A stretch of DNA of 64,000 nt from positions 2,046,001 to 2,110,000 of the forward strand of contig JALJCO010012682.1 of assembly GCA_023101725.1 (NCBI GenBank). Direction: 5' to 3'. This DNA is from Atherinomorus stipes. Lineage: Eukaryota > Chordata > Actinopteri > Atheriniformes > Atherinidae. The translations under genes were made by a program, and so were the position numbers. The notes under the pieces are model-generated. The model saw only the letters and a program-made list of their open reading frames with translations, made no database searches and was not told the origin of the DNA. Shown here piece by piece: positions 23,085-35,303 of this stretch (position 1 is the first letter of the stretch; each line of letters starts with the position of its first letter).

Positions 23085-24690
23085 ATGTAATAAAAATGGC
23101 ATTTAAGGAGTTAAAATCTTTTGAATGATTAAATATTTGGTAGTATGGTTTTTTGTTTTTTGTTGTTTGTTTTTTTTTTTGGGGGGGGGGGGGGGCAGAA
23201 ATTAATTTGATTTGGCAGTCTTAGTGAACAGGTGGAGAAGAATGTTAATCTGGGATGTTTTCATAGCAGTCTTTAGGAAATTACTTCTTTTCTCCTCTGT
23301 CCTCTGATTTCCAGCTGACCCAATGAACAACTTAAATTGGAATTTTAAAGTATTAATGATAAATTTTGTTACAAAAAAACCCTGTCCCATATAGGGAACT
23401 AATATGGGTTCACAAAACCAGAACGGTGGCTAAAACTTAAGAAAAAAAATGACCTGAAATGACAAGAAAGGTTCCTAATGGCCAACAACAGTTATGTGTG
23501 TCTTATCTAAAAGAGAAAAGCAATTATGATAAATAAATTTAAGTTGTCTTCCTTGTACTTCCTGTCTGTCGGTCTGCACAATAGAAGACTGGTTCAAAAA
23601 ACTCTGTTGGACTGAAGAAATTTTTGCATCAAATACCAAAATTTATAAGTGATATTATCCAGCACTTCCAGTAGAAAACTAAGAAACACTAAAACACTTG
23701 TTTTTACAGCAAGGTTTTTTTTCTAGACGCATATCTAGGTTAAAACTAAGCTGCACAGTTCAAGAACACTGGTTCTACCAAGATATCTTTGCTTGTGAAT
23801 AAATAATATTGTGAGTTCTACAAGATGGTTGTTTGATTAATCCATTGAGTTTTAGATTAAACTACAGGCTGTGGTCTTGCAGGGTAGCAGAGTAAAAGTG
23901 GGAATGAATTCATTATTCAAAACTGATTAAATAAAGAAGACTGGCTGGTTTTAACTCTTAGAATGTCATCTCTGTGATCAAAATGGGACACAGAGGAGGT
24001 TGCCTTATATAAACTATGTCTTCCAATTACTAAAAAAATATAAATGTTAAGTAAAAATGTATTTGTGTCTCTCACCCAGGGGGAGCAAGTAGAGGCTCCA
24101 GTCCAGCCACAACCCCGAATAAGATAAAGTAGCAACCGAAAATAAATGGATGGCATGTCAACTTCAAGAAAGTTTCTACGTAACTGCAATAATTTTCAAA
24201 CGCACAAAAAAAAAACTGTTAAGGTTTAATGCTCTCAAATTATTTTCTCTGTCCAAAGATGACTGAGAAGCATACATAGGAGAGACATTTCTTGCATAGG
24301 GAAGCACTGAGGTTCACACATATGTAGGGAGACATGCAGGCTGTTACCAAGTGGAAAGGAGTTTGTCCGCCTACACACTGAGAAGACCAGGAGATATGTG
24401 TCTGGGCCTGGTTTAGAGGCTGTTGGCTTGCTCTACTGTAACAGGTGGTGTGCATTTTCCATTTACAAGAAAACACTAAGTGTAGGCAGCAAAGAGGAGG
24501 TGCTGCCATCTATTCCTGCGCTGAACACAGTTGAGCTGAGCCACTGTGGCAGCATCAATGGTCACGTTGTATAGATCCAGTTTATTCTGGCCTCAGTAAT
24601 ATTGTGTTATACAATATAAAACATAGATGAGGAAAAAATGTTGCAATATTCAAGTACAAAGTTATCAAGTGGAGTGCTCTGCTGAAAATA
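23085..24690. other. Mostly unrecognised stretch with a G homopolymer
   Basis: It contains a T-run followed by 16 G (23181-23196), prone to length change and sequencing error. The segment about 24075-24155 (CTCCAGTCCAGCCACAACCC, AAAATAAATGGATGG) resembles the 3' end of a common fish SINE/LINE repeat ending in GGATGG units. Otherwise nothing recognisable. Confidence 0.45.
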
Positions 24691-24960
24691 CAAATTACAT
24701 TAAATCTGGACCTATTTTCTAGCACGAAATACATTCATTTACTCACCCAGACAATTTTTTGTTGCTTTCCGCCATGTTGAAAGGTCAAAGTTTACCTCAT
24801 CTTGATAACTCGGGCATCATAAAATTTTTTCCAGCTTTCCAGTGGAAATTACGACATGAGTGGGTGTTCAAGTGCAATTTTGATGTCGGACTTTGGTATT
24901 TACCATGAATACGATACCACATGAAGGCACCATTAAAGACACTATACCTGATTTTGCTCA
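24690..24960 (-). mobile_element. Remnant of the GGTCCAG MITE family
   Basis: TCTGGACCTATTTTCTAG and ATACATTCATTTACTCACCC (24702-24747) are the inverse of the right sub-terminal sequence of the MITE at 16563-16947. The TTAA terminus is not preserved at the left (ATTAAATCTGG). The far end is not defined. An ATTAAAGACACTATACC motif at about 24932 could be the end of this or of another TTAA-type element. Confidence 0.5.
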
Positions 24961-25253
24961 TTTTTGAACCATGAGTGACGTGAACAGTGTAGTTTGAACT
25001 GTAAGCCCCGCCCCTAACTGTTTCTCCCAATGAAAAACGCTCCTGCTCTCCTTTTTTCTCCTACTACTCGACATGCATGACATAACGTGCACAATATCAC
25101 ACTCCTGCACTAAGAAACTCTCCAGAGAAAACTTGCATCTTCCAGTGAATTTCCTATTTTGGTTGCAGTATATGGCTGCGGATCAGCTAAATGACATTTT
25201 CTGTCATAACCGGTAGTTTAATGTAACTACAGTCATGTACACAGATGCACAAT

Positions 25254-25420
25254 TATAATAACGAGATAAACTTTCTCGTTTAAACGAGAAGTATATCTCG
25301 TTATAACGAGAAAGGTTTTACGTTAAAACGAAAAAGTTTCTCGTTATAAAGTGATACGTTTTTTGTTATGATGAGAAAGATTCTCGTTATAACGAGATTT
25401 TTTCTCGTTATAACGAGATA
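25254..25420. repeat. Array of ~22-bp units containing a 16-bp palindrome
   Basis: TCTCGTTATAACGAGA or close variants recur at about 21-22-base steps: TCTCGTTTAAACGAGA at 25274, perfect palindromes at 25296, 25382 and 25403, and decayed units near 25317, 25339 and 25361. Each unit is self-complementary, so the array can form several small cruciforms. I know such TCTCGTTATAACGAGA arrays from fish repeats, but cannot identify the element's borders here. No coding content. Confidence 0.85.
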
Positions 25421-27297
25421 TGGCTCCAATATTTATTTTATCGCTGTGGCAGTTCAGCGCCACCGTACTTTAAATCAGGAAAGTTCTCTTATGTTTTGTT
25501 TTTGGGTTAATTTAATTGAACTACCATCTAAGCATTGCTCCAATGTCAAACTGCACGGTGAATGGACACAAAGGGCAAAACAGCAGCAAGTACTGCTGCA
25601 AGCATTCAGGCCCATCAGGACTCAAAGTAAACCTGCCTCCAGCACAGATGAAACAAATGTATTTAGGTCAAGTGGTAACAGGCTGAAAACATGTTTTATC
25701 AGAGAAGCATCCCAGATGGAGTCTTTTATAAGTAAAGTTGGGAAAATGTTGGGGACCAGCTCCTGTTTTACCATGTATTTGCAGTTAGGTGGTGGTTGAA
25801 ATTAAGTTGAATGTTTTGACTGCTAAATTCTGCTAAATTCTTTCTAATCGTGATAAATAACTTCAAAATGAGATAAAAATGGATTGGTTGATGAAAAATG
25901 TTACAACCTGACACAAATCACAGTTCAGGTCAGACAGCTGCTAACTATGGTTAAGGTAACATTTGGCTAATCATGACATCAATAACCTATACACAGTCAT
26001 GCTTCACCTACAATTTATCAACCATTATACAAACACTATTTACACCCACTTATTTGTGCTTTTCTCATCATTTACTCATTTAGCTCATCCACATCATTTT
26101 CACCTCTTTTTACAATTTCTTCTCTGTAAGTAAAGCTGACATGATAATGAATGCAGCTTCTCATCACTCCTGTTTTATTATTACAGTTATTGCTGCTGAA
26201 TAGTAATATCCCTTTTCAAGCTACATTCCAATTGAATCATGTGGATCGCTGTTGTAAGGCGTGGTAACATTTTTGGTCAGTGGGAAATCTTAAAGGTTCT
26301 TGGAATGGAAAGGGAGGGGGGTTACATCATTGACTCCTGAGCAATGTTTTCGGTGGGAATCAATAGCAGCAGTAATTTCATGCAAGATGCTTTTCAGTTT
26401 CTGAAAACCTATTGTCACCTCTTCCCATTATGACCCAGAAAAGTAACAGAGACCACAGGGGAGTGTTTCTAATGCAGGGCAACTGAAAGCCAAGTTGAAA
26501 TGAAGAAGAGGAAAATGAATGGAATTGATCCTTGCATTTATTATACCCTAGCAGATATTTATGCAAATTATGGAGATTATTCTGGCTAGAATTGGTTTCT
26601 TGGGCTTCTTGAGATTCGTGGTTGGGCTGTCCTCTTGTGAGCTGCTGGTTGACTGAGCAGTTGACAGAATTATCTCTAAGTATATTTTCTGCTTAATTTT
26701 TCACTGTAACACATTCTACTGTTGTATTTGCCTTGAGTAGTACTATATGAGGAATCCTGTTTAGTATTTAAATGAAAACTTGAATTCCAGCTTGTGTTGC
26801 TAAAGATTATCCCTGTAGGAGCCATTTCAAAGTCTACTTTTCCTGTCTGTAACTGAGATAGTAAAGCATGCCTAATCTGCCAGAGGTATGCAATATGTTC
26901 CATTACATGAGCTACCTGCCTTCCAAACACTGGACACAAGTGCTCCACTATCCACCCAGAATGCAGTGCACATTAACATACTGAAGACTGCACTCCACAA
27001 CAACTTAGTCACTTAGCTGCTAGTTAGAAACCAAACAGATATTATGCACAGCTGCCTACAGATTCAAATAAAGAAGTGCAAGAAGGCTGGCACAGCTTTT
27101 CTGTGTGTTCCAGTTTATACTTGCACTAAACTAAACACTGATACTGACTGCAGTAATTCTGGTCATCAGCTGGTATTCTTTAGAAGACAGCTTCTCAAAG
27201 ATTTAAGGGTAAACTACCAATTTAAGAAGGAGGATGCAATAAGGGGCTACAACAAAAAGGAAATGCATGGACGGAACATACACAGGGCAATCTGTCA
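25421..27297. other. Unrecognised stretch
   Basis: The longest ORF (25368-25799, 143 codons) begins inside the palindrome array and has no domain I can name. No terminal repeats or recognisable elements were seen. It could include the right part of the repeat that contains the array. Confidence 0.45.
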
Positions 27298-27425
27298 GAA
27301 GCTCGGTGGTTAGAGTGGCCTTCTTCCAGCTGGAATAGTCCCTCCAAATAACCTTTGGCAAGACACTGACCCCATTGCATCTGATGCCTATTAATATGTA
27401 ACTGTAGTATTGGTGGAATGCATGC
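27298..27425 (+). mobile_element. SINE fragment (tRNA-like head)
   Basis: GCTCGGTGGTTAGAGTGGCC (about 27301) resembles an A-box-containing tRNA-derived head. It is followed by CCTTTGGCAAGACACTGACC, a block common to fish SINE bodies. No convincing B box remains, so it is a decayed fragment. Confidence 0.45.
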
Positions 27426-27527
27426 AGAAAAACGTTGTTGCTGTCGGGTACAAACCTATCTCCATTTTACATCAGTCAAAAACCATCTACGTCATATGAG
27501 CTTGATTTGGGTAAAATATTTAAAAAG

Positions 27528-27650
27528 TACAGTGGCGTGCTGCAGCCTCACAGTAAGGAGGTCATGAATTCAAGCCCTGGCTGGAGAGGGGGTTCGAATA
27601 ATTCCAGCAGTGGCCTTCCTGTGTGGAGTTTGCATAGGGTGGATTCACAA
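27528..27650 (+). mobile_element. Second SINE-like fragment
   Basis: GCCTCACAGTAAGGAGGTCA, a B-box-like GAATTCAAGCCCTGG and CCTTCCTGTGTGGAGTTTGC occur in order. This matches the start of a common fish repeat with a tRNA-like head. It stops at TTTGCAT; the sequence after 27650 is unrelated. Confidence 0.5.
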
Positions 27651-28358
27651 AGCTTTTTTGATTCGAATAAGAGTCTGTTTGCTCGGAAAGTCTGCTTCTT
27701 TTAGGGGAGTTCTTTTAAATGCGCAAACAGACTCTGAACAAACAACTGGATTCGGACTCGGTCCGCCTGCAAACGCAGGTCTCAGTCTGATTCAAGTGAA
27801 CCAAAGACAGGAAGTGGACAACAAATTGCATTGGCATTGTGGGTCAAACGTTGGACAACGTGGGTAAACACTATGACAGCAAACACACGTGTGGGACTGC
27901 AGTACTTACAAAGATGGCTGTGGTCAGACATGGAGTTACAGGGAGGTAAAAGCTTTAATCGATATTTGATCTGATGAGAGCATATCCCAGCTCTTCATAC
28001 AAAAATAATGTCGCTTTGTGGAGGGAACAGAAGTTGTGAAAACCTTCTTGAATGAATGAATGAATTGATTAATTAATTAATTAAAAAAGTAAATAAATAC
28101 AATCAAATATATCGCTATAATGTAAAAAACACAATACAAAGTTTGATGATGTGTCCAGTTTTGATAAAAACCACACTTTTTTTGTCATTTCCTGAAAAAT
28201 AACAGTTTTGGACATAGATTTGCACCCCACAGTAGTGATGTGTAAGTTTCAGATGAAACCCCGATTCCAGAATCATATTCCCCTAAAAATCACTTGATGA
28301 TTAATTAAGTCTTGGATTGTTGATCATTATTCCATCTTAGACCAATAATTCATTTATA

Positions 28359-29268
28359 AACAGCACTGCTAACATAGTTCAACTGTTGCCAGTGACATAT
28401 GTATATATGACTCAGGGTCCCTGGTGGAGGGGTCAAGACTGTTTCTACATATGCTTTCTTGGGTCGAGGAAGTCCAGTAGCAGCATTCTTTACTGAGGGT
28501 TTGCAACACAAGCTTGGCCATACAGAGAGAACGGCCAACATACTTTTCAGAACCGTGGTGCAGGAGAAGGTTGTAAGCGGTCATATTTTGACAGGACTGC
28601 AAGTGGCTGGATTAAAAGACAACTTTTGAGAACTGCCCAAAGTTAATATGCAGGAGTGTATGCTTGTCCATTAAGGAAATATTCCAAAACAAAACGATCT
28701 AAAGGGATGACCTTGTTTGAAAAAAAAAAAAATCAGAGATTGATGCAAGATTTGAGTCACTGACACAAGTGTTTCTAATGTCTTGGAGCCTATATGGCTC
28801 AAAATCAGTGTTGATAGTGGACCCTATGCAATCAGGACTATGCTTGGCTGGACTGTAAATGAACCACTGACAGGAGATTTTCAGAATGCAGCAGACTGTA
28901 GACAGTTAGTGGTAACAGTCAACATTGTATCAGTTTGGTTGAACTCTTGCAGCAGGAGCTAAAGACAGACTTTCCCAGAATGCACTGCAGAGGAACAACC
29001 TTTTCAATGAAACAAGTGGATGGTCATTATCAGATCAGCTTGCCCTTGAGAAAAAGAGAACTTATGCCAAATAACAGGAAAGTTGTTTGGTTGCATGCTT
29101 TGCATCAGAAAAGGAGGCTTCAGAAGGACTTATCCTTTCACATTGGATATACTGCATTTCTGGATGATACAACACCATTAGCTTTTCACTTCTTGAAAGA
29201 ATTCTTCAAACCTTTTCAGACAGAAGAGGATTTGTGTGGCAGGAAGCTGAAGCTGGAAGAAGAGTAGT
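28359..29268 (+). pseudogene. BEL/Pao-type retroelement polyprotein remains
   Basis: Similarity runs through several frames in the right order. Around 28440-28600 is a protease-like region (CFYICFLG-like, then an FTEGLQHKLGHTER frame and QEKVVSGHILTGLQVAGL). Around 28830 comes GPYAIRTMLGWTVNEPL, typical of the segment before the BEL/Pao reverse transcriptase. From 28935 an open frame gives LLQQELKTDFP, DGHYQISLPLRK, MPNNRKV and a GYTAFLDD block. Stops and frame changes separate these pieces. No reverse-transcriptase core, integrase or LTR pair is visible. An old, inactive fragment with both ends missing. Confidence 0.75.
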
Positions 29269-29639
29269 CGCTGTACATTATCGGACTATGACATTAACTT
29301 TAACTTGGCTTTGACTTTAATCACTCATGGGCATTGATTTTTACCTGTTTTAAATTTTATGTCTCCAACTTGTTTGAATAAATCATTATTATGTAATAAT
29401 AAATGTTTAATGGATTATTTGTTGTATTTTAAGATTGTTTATTGATTGTTTTGCATTAGTTTGGATCACATTAATTATGGTAATTCACCTGCAACAAGAA
29501 AAACAAAGCTAACAATCATTGGGAACACCTAAAATAGACAAGACAACCTGGGGGGGGGATCATGATTTACAAAAACCAAAAACCAACCAAGCTCACAATT
29601 TTTCTGAAATAACTGATAAGTGTCCTCAACCTTAGCTTT

Positions 29640-30207
29640 TCATTGAGGACAAAGACCAGGAAAGTGGACCACATCAGTCCAGTTCTCAGGTCTTTACACT
29701 GGCTGCCGGTCCATCAGAGAATAGACTTTAAAGTTCTGCTGCTGGTCTATAAAGCTCTGAATGGTTTAGGCCCAAAATACATCAGTGACCTCTTGACCCA
29801 GTATGAACCTGCTAGACCCCTCAGGTCATCTGGATCCGGCCTTTTATCAGTTCCCAGAGTCAGAACCAGACATGGAGAAGCTGCGTTCAGCTTCTATGCT
29901 CCACATGTCTGGAACAAACTCCCAGAACGTCTCAGATCAGCTGAAACACTTAGTTTATTTAAATCCAGGCTGAAGACCCACCTGTTCTCAGCTGCATTTA
30001 CGTAGATTTTATTCAAAAGTTAAAATCCGCACGTCTCTGTATTCTCTCTTTTTAATCTTAAATGCTTTTAATTCTGAATCATGCTTCTAATTGTTTTTTT
30101 TGTTTTTTTTTCTCTCCCTTTTGCTTATAATGTTTTATGTAAAGCACTTTGAATTGTTCTGTACATGAAATGTGCTATACAAATAAACTTGCCTTGCCTT
30201 GCCTTTC
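29640..30207 (+). mobile_element. L2-like LINE 3' end, 5' truncated
   Basis: The frame 29643-30005 encodes the C-terminal tail of an L2/CR1-group ORF2: HISPVLRSLHWLPVHQRI, then FKVLLLVYKALNGLGPKYIS, and HVWNKLPERLRSAETLSLFK near the end. The frame is intact across about 120 codons to a TAG at 30003. It is followed by a 3' untranslated part with TATGTAAAGCACTTTGAATT and a short CTTGCCTTGCCTTGCC tail, the usual end of this LINE type. The reverse-transcriptase core and everything upstream are missing, as is common for LINE insertions. The intact frame suggests a fairly young copy. Confidence 0.9.
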
Positions 30208-32580
30208 ATTCTCTAACTACCGTATACCGCTATGACCAAGTAGCCAGAGTGCATGATCAATCGGAGGCATAGTGACAGGACCCCACACTGTCACCTATCT
30301 GTCTATCTATCTATCTACACTGCATTTCATCTGAAACTTACAGTATCTCTTTACAGACAAGACAGACATTTCTTCCAAAGTAAGATTGACTTTCCCAAAA
30401 ATTTCCTTCTCTGCTTAGCGCTACTGGGTTTTACCCACTGGCTTTTCTTTTCCATCCCACTTCCACTTATAACACTAAGGGGTATTTTGTTGGGTTTTTT
30501 TCTCGCTAATTTTGGCTAGCAGCACTTGCATTGTTGACAGAATACAATACCCAGAGACACACTGTTTTGACATTTATGCCTCTGAAGCAAATTAAAATAG
30601 ATTTCCTACCACACTCAAAAGGTGCCACTAGTTGCTATGCAACCAGTCACTTTCTGCAAGTTGCCTAACCTGACAGACAGCAGGATGCAGTTTGACAGTT
30701 AGGCAGTGTAATGGAAGCAGGTTGTAGCAACGGCCCTGCTTGTGCTGGACTGAGCAGTCACCACAATCAGTTTGTGATGTAGTAGTCTTTATGTATAGTT
30801 AGTGTTGGTGATGTGGGTTTTTTAATTTTCAACCATAAATAAGCTAGGTGTTGCATGCATTTACACCAGATAAATTATGATTTGTTTACACTGCCCTTAA
30901 GTTGACAGGATGTAAATAAGTACTGAAGTTAGCGTTAATCCCGCATTATGTTGCATTTTGAGATGTGTAAAAACCAGCTGCACAATGCAGAATCCCATCT
31001 CAGGTCAAATTGAGGCCCATGAACATAGTAAACTTCTACACTGACTTACAGTATGGGCTTGTGTGGCTGTTAACAACATGTGTTCAGGGATGTCTATAAA
31101 AACATGTTAAGATGGTGCCAAAGCTGAAATCCCTGTATTTGTGGAGCTGTTAAGTGAATTTTCCCTTTTTTAAACAAGTTTTCTTTAACAGTGCAAAAAC
31201 ATTAACAGATAAATTATATTGTGTATTTGATCCAGAAATATTTTCCCCTCAGACTTCCTTTTTAACCTGAAACAGAATTTGATGAAAACATGTGATCTCC
31301 TGCTATTTTTGGAGCAGCTCCTTCCTGTTGATGTTGATGTGTTCAGTGTTGGCATGGCTTACTCAGAGAGGACGCCACCTCACATACTTCACAGAATGAT
31401 TTTCTCTTTTTTGTCACATTTTGTACTCTCTCGTTTTTACTTTTTTTTTTTTTTACCTTTAATATCCCCACCTCCTTCCTTCCACTCACCCCACTCCCAC
31501 CACTTCCCCTTGGGCAACGAAAGCTGAGATGGAAGGAGAGATGGATGATGTTATTTTGAACTGTGGCATGTTTCCATGCAAGTCAGTCCATTATAATTCA
31601 TAAATAATTGGTCAGGGCCGTCTGTGGGAACTATTTATAGAGCTGATTGCTATTTTAACAAGGAGTGCAAACTCTTTGAGCTCTATTTCTTTCCCTTTTA
31701 TGTTCACCCAGCAGAATATCTAACACAGGGTTTAGTTTTTTTGTTTTGTTTTGTTTTGTTTTGGGTTTTTTTTTTTTTTTTTTTTTTGGCCTTTTTTAAA
31801 ACTCTTAATTTTGTTTGCTGTCAAACACTGGTCAAATACCACAGCAAATAGAGACAAGTGTGTAAGGTATTGACTCAAAACTCTGTCATCTCAGCTCTTC
31901 ATGCTGAAGATATTGAAAAAGTTATCTGTTTAAATACGTATGTTTAATTCCCTTTTACCAGCAGCTTGAGACAACAACTCAATCTCTCCTCTATCTCCCG
32001 CTTACAGTGAAAATCAATACAGACCAATGAAGCAAATCTATTATGCTTGACTGGACAGGAGCATGGGTTTGACCCAGAAAAATGCCTGAAAGTACACGAC
32101 ACATCCAATTTTTCCATCCTGACCACAATTCAAACCCCTTTAGTTATATCTCAGTATGAATGTGTGTCTGATGGTACCTGCATTGCCAAGCATGCAGATC
32201 TCTCACAGTGTTCTTAAAGCTATGGTCTACTATTTGAGAGTTTGATCATTTTTAATAGCCACATTTAGATGGTGGTTATGGTCCTATAGTACAATCTACT
32301 CAATGTGAAGAGCAAAAAAAACTAAAAAAAATCCATCCACTGCAGTGGCTGCTGGGCTTCAAAGACGTTAACCAATACTAGCCATCCGGCCGCATGGCTT
32401 ACATTGGTCAATGTAGCTCTTTGTCTTGCTTCTCTCTGCTCTAAATCCAATCCCCTGCTCAAGATGACACCACTTCCACGACAGCTGACTCCACAAGTTC
32501 CACGTTCCGCCTCCTCCCCGCCCTCTTCCGCATTTAAACATTTTATTCATATATTCAATTATTTATTTTTCTTTTGCATT
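30208..32580. other. Unrecognised stretch with simple repeats
   Basis: It contains a (TCTA)n tract (30294-30317), T-rich runs at 31441-31454 and 31737-31788, and a TTAAAGCTATGGTCTACT motif at 32215 that could be the left end of a further TTAA-type element whose partner I did not find. No supported gene. Confidence 0.45.
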
Positions 32581-32583
32581 CGA

Positions 32584-32825
32584 AACATGACGCTAGTGGT
32601 AGCGTCGTGGGCTTTGGCACGGAGGACCCGGGTTCGAGTCCCCGACACGACTCCCAGGTGAACCACTGTGGACCCCTGAGCAAGGTCCTTAAACCCACCA
32701 ACTGCTCCCAGGGTGCTTTAAGTAGCAGCCCACTGCTCTCTGATACTCACAGTACAGAGATGGGTAAAATGCAGATTCCCCTCGGGGATCTTACCAGTAT
32801 AACAAAGAAAAAAAAAAAAGAAGAA
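32584..32825 (+). mobile_element. tRNA-derived SINE
   Basis: The head carries an A-box-like CTAGTGGTAGC and a perfect B box GGTTCGAGTCC (32631-32641), the internal RNA polymerase III promoter of tRNA-derived SINEs. The body follows: CAGGTGAACCACTGTGGACC, CTGAGCAAGGTCCTTAA, then ATGGGTAAAATGCAG. It ends in an A-rich tail after ACAAAG. A second copy of the family lies inverted at 37213-37432. The intact B box and A tail suggest a moderately young insertion. Confidence 0.92.
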
Positions 32826-33688
32826 ACTTTCTGCAATAAGTAAGTAGCTGAGTTGCAGCTTAACAACAAGAGGAGAATGGAAAAGAAAGGCAGCAGCAGC
32901 AGGAAGCGGCCTCTGCTCACCGGCAGAAGTTGGGAGAGAGAGAAAAAAAAGCAGATGGAATGTGAGAAACAGGTCGGAGGGAAGGTGTTACGTTCACCAC
33001 CGGAGGAAGCTGCAGGTGGATAAAGTCTGTGAAAGAAAGGCAGACTAAGAGGAAAACATGACCAATACTGGATGGAAGGCTGGTTAATTATCGGGTGATG
33101 TGGAGGAAGCTCAAGGAGAGAAAATCTGCAGAAGCAGAGACCTGGACAGACTGAAAGCGGAGCATAAAACTTCGGGTCACCAGCTGCTGGAAGCTCCGTG
33201 AGGATTTGGGAGTGAAACTGATGCTGATACAGTTGACTTTTAGTTGAACAGGTAGGCAGTTTGTTTTTTACTTCTTTGTGTAAGTTGTACATAAATGTGT
33301 AAGTCTATGACGATGCTAGTGATGACTGGAAACGCTGCTGGTGGTTTTCTCTGTGTGGACAAACAGCGTCGGAACATCAGCTGTTTATTTTCAGTATTGT
33401 GAACTAGCATTGTTGTCATCAATGTTGTCCTGAATGCGTTCAATGAACTCATGAAGTCACTGGAACGTCGCAATGATGCAGAAACTCCAGCTAAAACACA
33501 TCGTAAACTTCCCGGTGGTTGAGAAAGGCAAATATCATATATGTGAGCAGATGTTCTTGTTGTTCATTTATGTGGAATAAATATTACACTGTGGAGCTGT
33601 TGTGATAAGGCTGGCTGTGGTTGAGGAGGAGGGCCGTATGTACTCGGTGGGAGGGATCAACGAGCAGAGAGGGGAGGGCTGTGTGTAT
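32826..33688. other. Unrecognised purine-rich stretch
   Basis: The plus strand is purine-rich from 32860 to 33230. The minus ORF covering 32747-33292 begins in this region and runs into the SINE tail; it is rich in Leu, Ser and Phe and is probably a composition artefact. No supported gene or element ends. Confidence 0.45.
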
Positions 33689-33974
33689 GTGTATATTAGG
33701 GCTGTCAACGAATATTCTAAATTCGAATATATGTTCGAATATTAATAAAAATCCAAGATTCGAACGTGAAAATTAATATTCGAACTTTTAATAAACGGTG
33801 GGAAAAACAGCCTATTTTAGGCCTATTATTATTATTATTAGGCCTACATTTGCTACACTGGTTTGATTACAGGCCAACTGTTTCAAGCTGCTCCATGTTT
33901 ATTGCAGCTGCTCGAGCATTCATTGTTCGTTAATTTCATTTCAATTTGTCGGGATCTTTAATCGCTCGCACAAG

Positions 33975-34445
33975 TTAAGGAGATGCGGGGGGTGGGGGAA
34001 CTGCAGCGAGTTCATTTTCTAATTTCCAGGGCATTGTTAAAGATGTTAATAATGAAATAAACACTAAAAAAAAAAAAAAAAAAAAAAAAAAACATAGACG
34101 AAACCGGCTAAACGCCACAACGAGACCGTCCACTATTGCCTGGGCAGTGTTTCTGTACATAATTAGAACAGATGAGAATGGGACTTTTTTCTTAACATGG
34201 AGGAAATCTGGAAGGACTGTCACATTCCTGGTTGTTGGAACAGCATTGGAAAACTTTAATTGTGGTAATAAGCGAATAAGAAGATCGCGGACATTTATTT
34301 CACGAAGATTTCTTCTGTCTGTGACAAAAGTGGACATTTCTGCTGCTCGCACTCGGTCCACTGGTGTCAGTGTGTTCGTATCGGGAGGAATATCAGACAC
34401 GCAGAGCAGAGGAGGAATAACTTGCTGCCACGTTGGAGAAAACAC
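33975..34445 (-). other. ORF inside the hAT element, function unknown
   Basis: A 156-codon open frame. Its part around 34200-34330 (NVRDLLIRLLPQLKFSN, then VPTTRNVTVLPDFLH) has a counterpart in one frame of the module copy at 12330-12430 (NVRDLLIHVLPQ, APTTRNATVLLDFLH). The C-terminal end runs through the A homopolymer and is not credible protein. I do not recognise the family. It could be an exon of the transposon's own gene or captured sequence. Expression is unknown. Confidence 0.3.
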
Positions 34446-35001
34446 TGGATTTAATCACTAACAACAAAAACACGGTAAATTATGATGAACACTCATTAAC
34501 CTGACACTTTAATTTACGTATCTATGCTCCCGAAAATGAGGCACTGCATAACGTTTTTATGCTAGCTAATGCTAAACGAGACAGCTGAGTGTTGCTGAAA
34601 GTTAATGAATTATCAGGGAGATATTGTGAAATATAAGGTTATTTGCTCTGATCAGGGCAACGTTGAGACCAGAAAATAAAAACAGTTCAGTCGCAAACAC
34701 AAAGAAATCAGGAAGACGTGTCCTGCAGCCTTTAGTTTCATTTGCAGGACATGTGAAGGCTACGTGTTCTGTACAGTCCTTAAACAATACCAAAAGCCAA
34801 ATTTATGACAAAATAGATAAGTAACGAGCTCTGAAAGGGTTTGGTTTTTTAAACTTTGATAAGTAATCACGAGATTTCCGTGTTATTCCGGTGTGGCTTG
34901 TCATTAAAGCCAGTTTCCAGAGATGAATAATAGTTTAAATCAATGCTCCGATGTAAATAAATAAAATGTCAGAATACTTTAGAGATCTCTGGATAACATA
35001 C

Positions 35002-35069
35002 CTATAGGTTATCATGACCTTAGACGACTGTCCAACATTGTAAATCCAGATATTGACGCTGCTTTCCAT
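35002..35069 (-). other. Exon-like 68-nt segment, copy 2
   Basis: Minus-strand ATG at 35069 to the splice-donor-like CCTATAG|GTATGTTATCC, the donor GT beginning at 35001. It has the same length and boundaries as 11144-11211 and encodes the same peptide except lysine for arginine at residue 17. Three of the four base differences between copies are silent. It lies near the right end of the hAT element, where a first exon reading inward would be expected. Confidence 0.4.
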
Positions 35070-35303
35070 GTTGGCAGATAGGAGGTAATTGGGACTCGTT
35101 CCCTAGGCAACGGCGGCAGCGCAAGATGGCGCAACACACAAAACGCTCGTCGGCTGAGTCTGTACAAGTAGTTACATCTTGTATTAGTTTGTCCTCCTGT
35201 ACATTGCTCAAATGGATATTCGAATTTATTCGAATTATGTGTAAATTTTAGAGCAAATATTCGAATGTCATTTTGGAGCAATTTTGACAGCCCTAGTGTA
35301 TAT

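Larger units (their letters stand above)
33697..35295 (-). mobile_element. hAT element, 1599 bp, with perfect 8-bp duplication
   Basis: GTGTATAT occurs at 33689-33696 and 35296-35303 as a perfect 8-bp target duplication. The termini are TAGGGCTGTCAA at the left and TTGACAGCCCTA at the right. Sub-terminal regions on both sides repeat ATTCGAATAT-type palindromes (33714-33790 and 35213-35270), plausible transposase-binding sites. The interior holds a 27-base A run (34066-34092) and, on the minus strand, the module that also occurs at 11051-12525. I see no hAT transposase dimerisation motif, so it is probably non-autonomous. The perfect duplication suggests a fairly recent insertion. Confidence 0.95.

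Noticed and set aside
25254..25420. Regularly spaced repeats suggestive of a CRISPR array
   Set aside because: Units are self-complementary and contiguous, with no unique spacers, in a plainly eukaryotic window. It is a tandem palindrome array.
32590..32660. tRNA-like sequence with good A and B boxes
   Set aside because: It continues into a SINE body and A-rich tail that recur at 37213-37432, so it is the head of a SINE and not a functional tRNA gene.
32747..33292. 181-codon minus ORF
   Set aside because: Low-complexity Ser/Leu/Phe protein from a purine-rich plus strand, running through the SINE A tail; no domain and no splice context.
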